64,000 bases of DNA from Hybos culiciformis (GCA_964007475.1 OZ023275.1:39675381-39739380); one strand, 5' to 3'; counted from the first letter of the stretch, positions 1 through 12,855 are shown. Notes: generated by a model from the letters alone, not told the origin. A program made the numbers and translations.

Positions 1-1279
1 AATTTTATAGTTTAAACATTTTCTCATTTGCAAAATAGTGCTTGCTTGATTTTAAATTATGAAAAATACAGAAACCACAACACAACACTTTTGCTGAAAT
101 CAGAAATACAGTGAAAAATGATTTATAAAATAAATGTCTTATTTTATAAATTCTCACTTGAAAGGACATCCTGAATAGTAAGGTTAGTAGTGAAGTTTGG
201 ATAATGAGAATTGATTCTTATAAATTGATTCTCAGCAAGAATTATGTAGACAGGATATGAAAATAATTTGTTTTCAAGTCCTATCATAAACTGAGGGCTC
301 ATGATAGTTTTATTAAATGATTAATGGCCTTGTTATCAATAAATAAATTGTTAACATGTGGAAATATAAATTGATGTCGCATTTGTACCCAAACTGTATA
401 ATAGTTGATTAAAATAAACATGATTTTCAAATAAATACTTAAATAAATATACATAAGTACAATCATTAAAACACTTTTAAATTAAGAACATTTTTAACAA
501 TCTAGAAATTATTATTTTTTTTTTAATGGTCAATAATAATAATAAATTAATTTGATTGTGCTGTCAATAATAATGACAAAATAAATTATAAATCTTATGT
601 ACAATATAATATTATAAATAATAATAAATAAAAAAAGCAACTGAAAAGAAGCAAATTATTGTAAAAAATTCGAAATTTATTATATTTATTCGGTTTACAT
701 AAAAAAAAATATTATTTTTAAATTCATTCGGCTTGGAATTAAAAAAAAAAAAAAAACCAAAATTTTATAGCCACAATAAAGTAAAATGCACATTATTTTG
801 TAGTTATAAATTTTTGATATTTCAGTTTTAAAATATAATTATAATATACTATTACAATTTATTAAAATATATACATGTTTAATTTAATTTAAAATAAAAA
901 TTTATTTTTTCTGTAAATAAAATAATTCTTTGAATTGTAAATGAATATTTTCATAAAAATATTTATATTAAATATTTGGTAAATATTTTTCAAAGAGAAA
1001 TCATAAAAACCATTACAAATAATTTCTATAGTTTTATTTTTCAGTTGATAGTTTAGAAACCAAAAATTTGTAAATAAATCAACTAATAAAAATAAAATTA
1101 TCAAGAATATTATATAAAATGAAAAGAAATATATATTGGCAATTAATTAACTTTACAGTTGAAGTGTCAAAAGGGTTCGAAAATGTAAAAATTATTAAAT
1201 CTCACTTTCAAATAAGATTTACCACCAGAGGATATTATTTATTATTCACTTAAGCAAGCAATTAATAGTAGATTATTGT

Positions 1280-1452
1280 ATATGTAAACTAAATTTGTTA
1301 TTAATTAAGAGTTCTGTATACACAAAAATACATTGATACGAGTCAATACTTATATCACGAGACCGAAGGTCGAGTGATATAAATTGGCAAGTGTCAATGT
1401 ATTTTTGTGTAAATACAGAACGAGTTGTATAACAAATTTTGTTTACATATCC
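1280..1452. repeat. imperfect foldback (palindromic) repeat
   Basis: The left arm (about 1280-1358) and the right arm (about 1374-1452) are inverted copies with several mismatches, for example acacaaaaatacattga against tcaatgtatttttgtgt. They enclose a small hairpin gagaccgaaggtcg. No flanking duplication could be settled. It looks like a short foldback or MITE-type element. A minus-strand open frame that covers it is a by-product of the repeat. Confidence 0.75.
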
Positions 1453-1597
1453 AATATACTGTTTTAATGCGTAGGGGAAAGGTAGTTCCAAAGAGAGAAT
1501 ATTTTTTATTCTCATTTTTTTTTTTGTATTTGGCTGTGTTGAAATATTGTGAGAGATATTATGTTTGTTTAGGTATTACGTAATATTCAATACGAAA

Positions 1598-1697
1598 CAT
1601 CTAAATGATTTCATTATTTACGCTGATGCATCTAAATTTTTTCATTATATACGCTGATGCATCTAAATTTTTTCATTATTTACGCAGATGCATCTAT
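1598..1697. repeat. 34-bp tandem repeat, about three units
   Basis: The unit contains gatgcatctaaattttttc followed by attatttacgct and is repeated with small changes (attattt or attatat; cgctgatg or cgcagatg). It starts with a diverged copy carrying aaatgatttc. It lies 150 bp beyond the foldback repeat. No function is evident. Confidence 0.8.
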
Positions 1698-3670
1698 GTG
1701 TATTGACGCATATAATACTCCATTTAGTGATCTAAATTCTATAGCACTAAATACAACATAACGATCCCCAACGCATTAAATAATATTAATCATTGGGTTA
1801 GTCTTAAATAATAATTAATTAATTAGGTACTATCAATTAAAGTGTTAATGTAATGGACACACCTCATGGCTATATATAATAGAAGTCAATAGAATGCAAA
1901 ATTTTACTACATAAGCCTAATAATTTAAAATTTTTAACCGTTTACGCGTAATTCTAATTTTATTTCTGCTATTTCTGTTTTTAAATTTTCTGAAATTTTT
2001 ATTTCTTTCAAAAACATAATGCTGATGTAGATGTAGATTGTAAATGTTATGTAGATTGTCGATATAGATTCAAGATTTTGGCAAAACAAATTAAATTATT
2101 TTTGGTGCAACTCTCTTCTTTTTTATTACTTTAAAGTTTTCAAAAACTCTGAAAGTGTGACTATATCATAGTATCGTCACGGACGACAAATACGTATTAT
2201 GTTGGAAATTTATAAATTTATTGCATTTTTATACTTTATGTAAGTAATTCATTATTAAAGCTTCAAAAGAACTAAAAACCATACAGTTATATAAAATAAA
2301 TGATAGTGCAAAAAATGTCTGTCATGATCAGTTTGATTTAAAAGACGACTTCATGTGATATGTATCTTTGATAACATTATTATAACAGATAATTAAGTAA
2401 ATGAGTTCATAAGGACACATATTATATATATTAAAAAAAAAAACTATAAAGTTGATGAGTTTCAAAAATGTATTTTCATATGTTAATTTTAAATGATTTT
2501 AAAAGCAAATAATGTTAATGAAATCAGAAAGCTTAAATATGGATTTACTTATATTCTTTATTGGTTTTATGTGTACTAGGTATTTGTAGTATAAAATTCA
2601 CTTCAACTTTACAATATTGTGTATTTTATCCTTATCAATAGTATAATAATAATAATAAATTTGGGTTTTTTTTTTTTGTTAAAGCATGAAGCAAACACAT
2701 CAACGCCAATTAAAGTGTAAAATATAAATTCTTTATTTATAATATTTACAAGACAATTATAAAAAATTGACACTGCAATGAATATCATCCAACCGTATAG
2801 TAATTTATTTTGAAATATTTGTAAAAAAAAAAAAATGTAAAATAAATATTGCACCAATTTTTTTAATCAATATTTAAAGATTCTACGTAAATAATTCATG
2901 AATTATAAGTTTTTAATTTTGTTAAAATAAAAAAATAAATGGATTTAATTTAACACACAATTATAAAGTATAAGTTTTATATTTACAGGGTAATATATAT
3001 ATATATAGAAAAATTGGTAAACCCGACGTTTATGTACAAGATGATAAAGAGTACTTTGTGTGCAATCGCCTTAAAAATTTCAAATAAGTTAATAACCACG
3101 TTATTTTTCAGTGCAGTGGAACTTGTTCGAGTAATAACATTTTTGAAATCAAAAATTAAAAAACTAGGAATGTATTGTCATACTTAGTATAAAAATGAGG
3201 AGACCTTTAGTTAAATATGGTTAAACAAGATTATCTAACTACCATTCTACCATTTCTATAACATTCGTGAAGACCTACATTAAGACTCATATTAAAGATG
3301 TTTTAGGTACTATCTTTAATAACAGAAAAAAATAAGGGACGAAAGAATTAAAACTTCCAAATATTTAATTTTTCTTTTTGAAATGTTAATGTTTTATTAA
3401 AAAACTTTTATTTCGAGAATAATGATGTACATTCGATCCTAATACAATGACATATAATTATTACTAAATTTTTTAAATTGTCATTGTAAAAATAGTTCAA
3501 ATATTGTTATTCGTTATGCGGAATTGATATTCTATATTTAAGAATCATTAAAAATTTAACATTAAAAGTTAGAACTAGGTAGGATAGAAGTAAATTTATA
3601 ATAATTAATAAGCTATTGAGAAAATAAAAAATTATAACAAAAAAAAAAAAAATCTTTCGGAATCAAAAAC

Positions 3671-4546
3671 ATGCTCTTTCTAAGCTATGTAGATAATTCA
3701 TAGCTGTACCTGTAGTATTATTCCTGTACCGATAATTATTAATCGTATTATTTTTCAAATGGCTGTGACCAGTACCATTAATATTATTACATCCATTAAT
3801 TTCACTATTATTATTATTACGATTGCGTGATTGGATCGAATTTATCATACCATTATTATAATTAGTGTCAATGTGAATATTATTAGCACCAACTGTATTA
3901 CCACCAGTACCATTATTTCTCGAAATATTAACAGAATTTCCAACAATTATGTCTTCAATACAACTACCATTAATATTGGCAGAAGGATTTCCACTAATAT
4001 TACCACCACCACCACCACCAATACCATTTTCCCTTAAATAGTAATTTGTATTTAAATCATTTTGATAATTTGCATGATTATTATGTAAATGATGATTATG
4101 TGACATTTGTCCATTTTTAACAGAAATAGGTAAATTATTCGTCATAGTATTTCCAATTATATGATGATGATTGCTATTATTATAAATTTGCTGTTGGTTT
4201 GATGATACATTGCTGGTATTTCCGGTAATATTAAATGATTGATGATTATTATAGTGATGATGTTGATGATTATTAAACGACTGCAAATGTGGTTGTTGTT
4301 GTTGCTGTTGTTGTTGTTGTTGTTGTTGTAGTTGTGGACTTGTTACTTGCTGTGCTGAATGATGTTGTAGCTGTTGTTGTGGCTGATAATAATGATTATT
4401 ACTATTATTGCCATTTGGATGTTGAGGGGGATAATTTTGATGTGGTTGGTGTTGCTGCTGAACTCCAGATGATGACGATGATGGTGGTAAAAATTGTGGA
4501 TAAACATGATGCGACCATTGTGGAAAAAGTGGTCGAGAAGGTGGTT
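3671..4546 (-). CDS. rg: rugose exon 20: Gln/His/Asn-rich exon ending at a conserved LERA motif
   Basis: Using acceptor ATCAG|AA, the last G of exon 19 makes Glu and the frame reads VEPPSRPLFPQWSHHVYPQ, then Gln/His-rich and Asn/Gly-rich sequence, and ends NYLHSLERA. The family continues LERALEKVAPLLREIF, so the exon should end within this motif. A donor GCAT|GTTTTTG at 3671/3670 would preserve the reading (A then L), but it is weak. If not spliced, the frame reads Cys-Phe-stop at 3663. The acceptor also lacks a good pyrimidine tract. The coding assignment rests on the open frame, the phase and LERA; the ends are uncertain. Confidence 0.72.
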
Positions 4547-7224
4547 CTGATGGCGGTTTTTATTATTTAAAAAAACATTTTTTTTTGTTTTCCACAAATT
4601 TGATTAATTTTTTTTTTTATAAATGTTTTTTATTCATTTCGAGCGATTAAATTTAATAATTTATTAAAGTTAATTTTGAAGGTAATTTTCATTAATGAAT
4701 TTTACAGGTGATTTATTTAATTGTTTGTTTTTACAAATAAAGACGTATAATTTTAATTGTTAAAATATTTATTATGTAATATTATTTTTTAAATATAATT
4801 GTATATATAATAATGAAAATATTTCAATAAAATATTATTGCATTTTCATTAAAATGTAGAAAATAAAGATTTTACAAAAAAAAAAACAAAAAAAAATTTT
4901 ATGTTTAAAGTTAATTTTTAATTTTTTTTTTTTTGATTAAATCCGAGAATAAAGCAGCGTGTGAAAAATAGAAAAAAAAGTTAAACAAGGAAAATATTTG
5001 GAAGAAAAATATTCTAGTTTATATTTTTCATTTCCATTTTCGATTCTAGCAATATAAATAAATAGAAGTACTAAATTCCAATAAGAAATTTACATTCATT
5101 CTATTCCACGTTTTAATTATAATGTGATGCAATGACTTCTGGAAACACTATTATTTTAATAATGTAATATTATATAATTTAAAATCAGTTGAAAATTATT
5201 TATTTTTCTTACTGAATACTTCATCAAATTACAATTTCGCCTATTTCGATAGTCATCTAAGATTTATAACTTTTGATGTTATCACTTTTGAATTGTTTTT
5301 ATAGCAAATAACTTTTGAAGGTAGATAAACATGTCGCATATAATTTAAATTTTTGCTTATTTTGGTTTATGTCAAAATAATTAAGAGTCATTTGAAATTA
5401 AGTTGATAATTTATTCAACTTAAAAAAAAATGGTTAAAATTATATATAATACAATCGCTATATTTTTACTACATATGAGGTAGTTAAATAGGTAATCAAT
5501 GGCAGTAAATTTATATCTGAGGGCGATGATAACAACGTTACCGTGGTATAACAAATTGTTAAATTTTAAATTTCTTAATGGACTGAGTAAACTTCCAAAA
5601 TAAAATTTAGATGGAATGATAGAATAAATAAATAATATAAAAAAACAAATAAAAAGAAATGTTTGAACGAAAACTAATGTGTTTTATTATTATTATTATT
5701 AAAATTAAATTTGAATAAATTCAGAACAAATATGCATCGTTCAAAATTGTGAAATATTAATTTTATTCTTAAAAATGGATATATAAGATTTCCAATTTAT
5801 TATTTACCAGATGTAACATCTATAAGTCTACCTAATAGATATATAAAAACACGCTACGTGTAAACGGTGAAGAACTTTGGGAGATTTAAGATTTTGAACA
5901 AACGAACATTTACATTTTTATTTATATAGCAGATAGATTTGTATTATCAATTTATCACAACTGATATCAATAATATTATTAAACGAGAATATTAAATCAA
6001 TATTGAGTAGGTATGTTTATTTATTGCTTATTAATTTTTTATTTATTTATTTTTTGGGCAAATACCTAAAATTTTATTTTTGAAGTGTGTAATCGTAAAA
6101 AAAAAACTGATCTGAAGATAATTAAAAATATATAAATTAACGCAAATCATTACAAAATCTATAATATGCCCTAATTAATATTAATCAATTAATTAGTTAA
6201 ATATTTGTAATAATTACTGTAAATAATTTTACATTCTACAGCACAACTAGGTCGAAAGTCCAATACTTTATTAAAGTTTTCATATACCTAAGTGCATTTA
6301 ATTAACTTTAAGTTAATAATTGAAGGTTTTTTTTTTTAAATATACATTTTCACCTACTTTTCATATTATTTATTTTCTGGTTTTTATACGTAAAATAAAA
6401 TTTTGATATATTTATTTATATGTACTTGAATTTGTAATGTTTCAAATTTTACTCTAATTAATTGTCAGCCGGGAATAGTTGTCTTTTTGAAATAGATTAA
6501 ATTAAAATGTCTTTTTGGGTTTGGAGTTTTAAGGCTCCAAACAGTGTTTTGAAGTATAGTTAGAAATATGTAAGGTTTTTTTCAATATTTTCCTAGTCAT
6601 TATCATTATTATTTAAAGCTCTGCATTTATTTCACAATTATGAACAATGTTTAAAAATTAATTAGATCTTAATTTCTACGTTAAAAAAAAAATAAGTTAT
6701 CTTATAAATATTTTAATAATAGTGAATTTTTTTTTTAAGATAAGCTAAAAAAAAATATTAAACATTTTTTTCAAGTAAGTTATTGATTAATTCCCAATCG
6801 CCCGATACAAATATGCTAACTTTTCTCAATAGAAACCTTTGGGTACCTTTACAGGCAACATTTATGAACCGAATTTGATAATTTTATTTTTGTTTCTGTT
6901 ATTTTTTCAGATTTTGGATTATGGTGTTTTTTTTCAACCTTCAAATCATGAAATTAATTTTTAATGTTTACAACTTCAAATATACATGATTCGTTCAAAA
7001 CAAGCTCAAAAGTATATATAATTTCACTCGAATTTCGAATGCAGGCGATTGCTAGTCGAAAAATATTTAACTTTTAATTAGCTTATCTTTATAAATATTT
7101 TTATTTTTAAATTTATTTAAAATTAAATAATTGTAATTAAAAAAATAGGAAAATAAAAAAAAATTGAAAAAAAAACATGTAACATTCAACATTTTAATTT
7201 CTCTTCTAAAAATTTTAAACTTAC
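4547..7224. other. intron between exons 19 and 20 (2.7 kb)
   Basis: AT-rich sequence with poly-A/T tracts and a short (ATT)n run near 5686. No other feature was seen on either strand. Confidence 0.6.
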
Positions 7225-7378
7225 CGACAGCTGACGATCTTTGCATTACAGGTGATTGCCTTGATATTTGCTGTGGTTCAGATGGTGGTTCCAAAATATC
7301 ACGATATTTCGATACCATAAGAACTGAGATGAAATAAACAATTGCTAATGATAAAAATTGCGCCTGTTTTGTTTCCTC
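7225..7378 (-). CDS. rg: rugose exon 19: hydrophobic helix and start of low-complexity linker
   Basis: It encodes [38 protein letters not shown] and [13 protein letters not shown]. The acceptor is CTGTTTCAG|GAG and the donor GTCG|GTAAGT. It is 154 nt and ends with one base (G) for the next codon. The stretch [20 protein letters not shown] is nearly invariant in the family. The frame stays open for a few tens of codons past the donor, but that tail is poly-Phe/Asn intron sequence. Confidence 0.94.
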
Positions 7379-8203
7379 CTGAAACAGTCGTTTCTTTTTT
7401 GTTTTAAACATGACAAAAATAATTTGAATAGAAATAATTTTTTGTTAATTTTTTTCGATTTTTCCCAGTATTATGATGGGGTTCAAACATTACTTTGACT
7501 TTTGGACGATTTATCAAAAAATCTTTTTTTTTTTTCTTATTTTATTTTTTATTTTATTTTTTTTTAATCGAAAACTTATAATAGTGCTAACTACTAATAA
7601 ATAAATTAACAAAAATAAATTTTGGAATTTAATATTAACAATAAATTTTGAAAATCTTAAGAAAAAAAAATGTGCTTTCAAATTTTTATTTTTAAATAAC
7701 ATTTTTAGTATTTAAAAATATGTAGTAGAGAGATTCGTTATTAAAAGATCATTATGAGAGATCAAAGCGGGACGGCGGTGCGGCTGAGGTAGAATTCATA
7801 AATTTAAAATAATTAAAACCCGATGTTATTAACAATTCTGTTTACTTTTATGGTTACTCATTTATTTGGCACAATTTTTTTTTCTTAACATTTGGTTTTG
7901 TGCTATAAATAACTAAAAATTTCAGTAGCAAAATTATATAAAACAAAAATTTTATGTCAATTTGATTTAACAAAGGATTCAATCGAGAATAAATTCAATT
8001 TTCAAATTAATTTTTTTTGAAACAAAAGGAAGCTCTCAACATGAAATCAAGCATTTTAGATTAGGCTATCATAAACATATGACGTGCTTGTTCACTCACA
8101 TTCATATTTAGAATTTTAATTAATTTTTGCTACTGAAATAATCTTTATAAATTTATTATGTATGTTGTGAAAATTTTAAATTAAAAACCACAAAAAAACT
8201 TAC
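7379..8203. other. intron between exons 18 and 19
   Basis: AT-rich apart from a short GC-rich patch at about 7757-7797 (agcgggacggcggtgcggct within it), which is out of keeping with its surroundings. No reading frame there joins the neighbouring exons. Confidence 0.55.
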
Positions 8204-8311
8204 CACATCACGATAAATCACTGCTCGAAGTCGATTAACATCCATGTCTTGCAAAAGTTTCTCGGGATCTTTAACTGGTGATAATTGTCCAGTAATTGAC
8301 TCGACGATATT
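8204..8311 (-). CDS. rg: rugose exon 18: short linker exon
   Basis: It encodes [19 protein letters not shown] then [17 protein letters not shown] (36 codons, phase 0 at both ends). The acceptor is TTTTTTAAG|AAT and the donor GTG|GTAAGT. It matches NBEA NLSPIKDPDRLLQDVDINR followed by LRAVVFRDV. Confidence 0.94.
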
Positions 8312-8911
8312 CTTAAAAAAAGAACATATACTTAGATAAGTTTTTCAATCTATAGTTATTAGTAATAATTTCGAAAGAGGTAACTTGGCTTAAAAAACTT
8401 AAATCAAGGCAATCAACATCTTATTTTTAATATGAAGGTAAATTCTAATGATCTTAAAAATGAAAAAATTTTCCAATGCTAGTAAAATAATTCCGTTGTC
8501 GTCGAAGGTCTACTAAAGTGTGATTTATTAGAAAAAAAAAAAAAAAATTTTTTTTAATGCTTAATTTACGTATTTCTTTACTATAATTTTTATGACTCGA
8601 AGTATTTTTGAAAGTGACATAAGGAAAATATAATAAGTAGATGAAATACTTATGGTAATACGTACATTGTACGTACAAGATGTAAAATTTTTTAACCTCT
8701 TTTTGTTTTTTATTTTTTTTTTAATAAATATTAATATTAAATAATTTAACATTTTTACTCTAGATCAAGGACCATGTAAGAACATGACACATAACATAAT
8801 TCATTGCAAAAAAAAAGAAGAAGGAATTAAACAATAATTAAATATGAAAACTTTTTAATTATATTACTTATTATATTTACGTTAATTTTATTTTATAATA
8901 ATAATACTAAC
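8312..8911. other. intron between exons 17 and 18
   Basis: A 600-bp AT-rich intron. It contains a small perfect palindrome, acgtacattgtacgt, near 8660 (plus strand). Nothing else was recognised. Confidence 0.55.
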
Positions 8912-9226
8912 CTTTGGTGATGCTTGTGCACCACGAATAAGTGCTTGAAGATGTGCTGCACCAGGTACATCTCTAGATATACCACCATTGTTATAACGTG
9001 TTCTTTCTTTACATTCTAAACAATTTCTGACAGCACAAGTGCACACTAAACGAAGACATTGTCGTAATATTCCACCACTTGACATATTTTTTTCTGCTTC
9101 TAATTCTCCAAAATTTAATGATGTTGCAAATATTAATACATCTGCCATATTCACTAAACGTTGGAGAAATGATACAGCAACTTCTAATGGCATACCTTGT
9201 GTTGGTTCCAACACATCCAATTCAGA
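8912..9226 (-). CDS. rg: rugose exon 17: conserved helical region
   Basis: It encodes [95 protein letters not shown] and [10 protein letters not shown] (105 codons, phase 0 at both ends). The acceptor is TTTCCAG|TCT and the donor AAAG|GTTAGT. It aligns with [23 protein letters not shown] and RNCLEC. The intron to exon 16 is only 150 bp. Confidence 0.95.
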
Positions 9227-9376
9227 CTGGAAATTTTAATTATAAAATAGTAAAATTTTAATAAAAATATTAAAATTTAATTAAAAATATAAATATAGAA
9301 TATAGAAAATATAATTGATAACTTAAAAAAATTACATAATGAACATAATGAATCCTTATAAAAATTGTATACTCAC

Positions 9377-9690
9377 ATTTGGTGATGTAGCACTAGCCAA
9401 TAGTGGTAATAATCCTCCACAAGCAATAATTAAATTATCAGCAAGTTGTGATATTAAATGCACTGTATTTACCACAAATATAGCATTTTCACTTGAATTA
9501 ACAAAATCCAGGACACTTTTGGTTGAATGACTTCGCCACACTTGAATGTCAGTTTCCAATGAAAACAATACATCAGATAATAAACGTTGATGTATATATG
9601 ACCATTTAAATTCTGGTATACGAAATGGTGGTCTTGCTGGGCCAGGACTAAACATTGGACGTGTTGAACCAGATTTTGTACGTTTATGTT
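9377..9690 (-). CDS. rg: rugose exon 16: conserved helical region after the acidic segment
   Basis: It encodes (E)[94 protein letters not shown] and [10 protein letters not shown]. It aligns with [22 protein letters not shown]. The acceptor is GTGTAG|AAC and the donor AAT|GTGAGT. It is 314 nt and ends in phase 0. The preceding intron (4778 bp) is mostly filled by a 4-kb inverted-repeat element. Confidence 0.95.
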
Positions 9691-10725
9691 CTACACATAG
9701 TTAAAAAAAATGTATAAATAAACATGATAAATAAATGCGAAAGAGAAATTCAATAAGATAAATTTAAAATATGTACTAAGAATTTAAATTCAAATGTGAG
9801 TTAAAAATAAGTATCTATGCACATGGTTTTTGAGGTTACAAATTTATCTTTGTTTGAAATAACAATCTATCTACATATTTGTGCAAACGTTGAATATAAT
9901 AAAATAAAACAAAGAGATTTTCTCAGAATTATATGTACAATGTACATATGGTTGTTTTATTCATATCCATTTTATTTCTGGTGTTATTATTGTTCCAGAA
10001 ATTCATCGTAATCATGGAATAACCTTAATGAAGTGAAACAATTAGCAAAGTTTACGAACGGATTCTAATTTTATATTAATCTTAAAAGTAAATGTATATA
10101 CATTTATGTATATATGTAAGTAAAAAACATAAGTAAACTATATAAAGAATTTTAATACTTGAACTAACAAAATCGAATTTTACCCATTATTTTAGAAAAC
10201 AATAAAAAAAAAAGTTTAGGTAAATTGAAAGTTAAAATTTCAGATAAAAAGATACATTTTTATTTTGTGCGTTCAATTAAAAACTTTCTGCCAGACGAAG
10301 ATGACTTCGAGGCGTATATATACTACACTCAAAAAAAAACATCTGTAAAAATCTAATGTTTTATGTCCGTTGAAATTTCATTCACTAAAAGTTGTTGAAT
10401 TCAACGGGTTTTACGTTAAAAGATACCATTTTTAACCGTATTACGGATGTTTCATCAAAAAATTCAACTACGGACTACGGTAAGACTTGATGAAGTAAAG
10501 TCCTTAAAATTGAGCTGATAGAGTAACAAGGAAATTGTTAAAACTAACAACAATTTATTAATTTCAACGAAAAAAATCGTATATATTTTTTTAATGAAAG
10601 TTTAATAACAAGCCCATAAAATATTAACGTTTTATGTTTCCTTATTATCTACGGATACTCTTATACTTTTACGGGAAACTCCTTAACCCCTATAAATAAT
10701 TTAAATTAAATCGCATGTATAGAAA

Positions 10726-10850
10726 CCGAATTTATATTGTCTATTAATACATTGTTGTAATCACTGACATAGCTCAGTGGAAGAATTCATAACATTGAAC
10801 AAAGCGGTTAAGCAACGCCTCGTTGTGATAGAACTTAGATGGGTGACCAT
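10726..10850 (+). repeat. Pol III-like chimeric module: tRNA A-box plus 5S rRNA 3' half
   Basis: TAGCTCAGTGG at 10770-10780 fits a tRNA A-box. About 27 bp later, 10807-10848 resembles insect 5S rRNA from TTAAGCAGCG through TACTTAGATGGG to GACC (here gttaagcaacg ... acttagatgggtgacc), which covers the 5S A-box and C-box. It is followed by an A-rich tail. The sequence upstream (from about 10726) is shared with the inverted copy at 62276-62400, so the repeat unit starts before the tRNA-like part. Best read as a composite SINE-like unit. Confidence 0.7.
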
Positions 10851-10856
10851 TCAAAT

Positions 10857-11114
10857 AAAAAAAAAACAATATAAAAACTATAATATAAAAACAAAAAAAG
10901 CTAAAAAAACTAAAAAAAAAAAAACTAAAAAAAAAAAAACAAAAAAAAAACAAAAAAAAAAAAAAAAAAACAAAAAAAACAGAAAAAACCAAAAAAACAA
11001 AAAAAAAACAAAAAAAACAAAAAAAAACAAAAAAAACAAAAAAAAAACAAAAAAAAACAAAAAAAAGAAAACAAAAAAAAAACAAAAAAAAAAACAACAA
11101 AAAAAAAACAAAGT
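10857..11114 (+). repeat. long (A)n tail interrupted by single C
   Basis: About 260 bp that is nearly all A, interrupted by C (often every 6-9 bases) and rare G or T. It directly follows the 5S-like module, as a SINE tail would. Overlapping Lys-rich and Phe-rich open frames on both strands here are artefacts. Confidence 0.85.
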
Positions 11115-12855
11115 ATAAAACCGTAATTTGAACATTTTTCTTGTTGTACCAAGGATTTAGTCCGTAAAATTAATATTACGGGATAATCTCTTAAAGTTAA
11201 GAAAATTTATTAAAATTCTACGGGTAAAATTCTCGTGGTTCACTTTCACATGATTTTTCCGTTAGCTTTAACGGAAGAATACATCCCAACTAGCAAATTA
11301 GCTCTATAAGAGAATTCAATTCTGTTAATAGAAAGATAATGTATTCTAATAATTATCTATTAAGTAGCTTGTATCCTCTTTTATCCCGAAAAGTGGCGAA
11401 AATTACTAGACTGATTTTTATATATAAGTATCTACAAAGGGAATAGTAAGTGGCTAATAACATTATTGTATCATGTAATTATCTCGATTATTAGCGTGTA
11501 TAACACTTTTTTCATGAACACATGTGTGATAAAAAAAGAGAAAATCAATTAAAGGAAAAGGAAAGCTATAAAAAAACAACATAAATATATATAAAAGAGT
11601 GGAAAGAAAAGGAAAACCAAATACAGAAAAAATTAATTTATATTTATTTATATAATTAATAAATATTTAGGTAAGTATAAGTAATAATGAAATAAATGTA
11701 ATTGTATTTACTTATACTCATTTTGATTTTCAAATATGTGTATTAAATTATGTATTTACAAAAATTATTGTTATAGATAGATATTAAATAAAATATAATT
11801 ATTGAAGCAAAAATTAATTAGAAAATGTTTTTTTCATGCAATTGTAAAAATAATGTAATTGTTAATATTGTAGGATTGAAAAATATGGGATCCTAGTAAA
11901 ATTTACGATATTTCAATAATTTTAAATTAAAACAAGCATTAAATTTGATGATATAATTTTGATAAATTTTAAAGTCACATAAGCAAAATATGCGAAACAT
12001 AGTTTTCCATGGCAGAAATAAATAAAATTTAATTGATGATCAATTCTTTTTATGTACTTTTTTAATTTATTGATTTTTTTCAAAAAGAATTAACAATTTT
12101 CCAAATAATAAATTATTTAGTTCTTCCAAACACATTGTGCGTTTAAATAACTTTAATTTCCATAAAGTATTTTGTTCCCATATTCGGATAACCTTTGACA
12201 TTTTTAGGAAGGTTTATAGATAAATCCCAAAATTTTTAATTATTTCCTTTTTGGAAGTGGCAGCATACTTAAGTTTTGTTTATTGATTTTTATTTTTAGA
12301 GATAAGTATTATTTTTCATTTTTTCAATTGTTAGCAATAAAAAAATGTAACACTATAAAAATGTTTCATAGGGATAAAAATTAATTTAATTTTGTGAAAC
12401 TATAAAATAACAAATAAAAAAAAGAAATAGTCGTTTTTTCATTTTTGAAGGAAAAATAATTAAAAACGAATTTTCCTTATTTGATAGGATTTTCTTTTTA
12501 ATTAATAGTTTGTGATATTTTACATGAAAGAGATCTAGTGAAGTTAAACTATTCACTGGTATCATTCACTATAACTTTTTGATAACACAAAGAAAAAAAA
12601 CTAAAATGGTTAACAACCTGTCTGTATTGCCATGTCTATAGATAATTTAAAGGAATTGGTATTTTGTAATTAACAAGGATAAAACTGCGGATTTTTAGAC
12701 AAAACGGAAGATATTAAAAAGTCAACCTTACAATAAAGAATGATGTTAAACTCTCAGTCAGTAGTTTAATTTATTTTCCCGAAATAAATAGTATTTTGTT
12801 AACAACGTAAAAATCTAGAAAATAATAATTATCCGGGCAAAAATTATCACACATT

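Larger units (their letters stand above)
1..3662. other. AT-rich non-coding DNA downstream of exon 20
   Basis: No exon of rg or other coding sequence was recognised. If the gene continues, as the family requires, this is the start of an intron. It contains a foldback repeat (1280-1452) and a 34-bp tandem repeat (1598-1697). Minus-strand AATAAA motifs lie at 3407-3412 and 3393-3398, about 250-270 nt below the possible stop of exon 20, but such motifs are frequent in DNA of this composition. Confidence 0.6.

Noticed and set aside
1273..1515. 80-codon minus-strand frame
   Set aside because: It spans the foldback repeat, and the reading is a by-product of it.
4289..4570. Val-rich plus-strand frame and minus-strand frame at 4343-4597 in another phase
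   Set aside because: They are shadows of the CAA-rich coding sequence of rugose exon 20.
10774..11152. Long Lys-rich (plus) and Phe/Cys-rich (minus) open frames
   Set aside because: They are translations of the (A)nC tail of the repeat module, with no protein-like composition.
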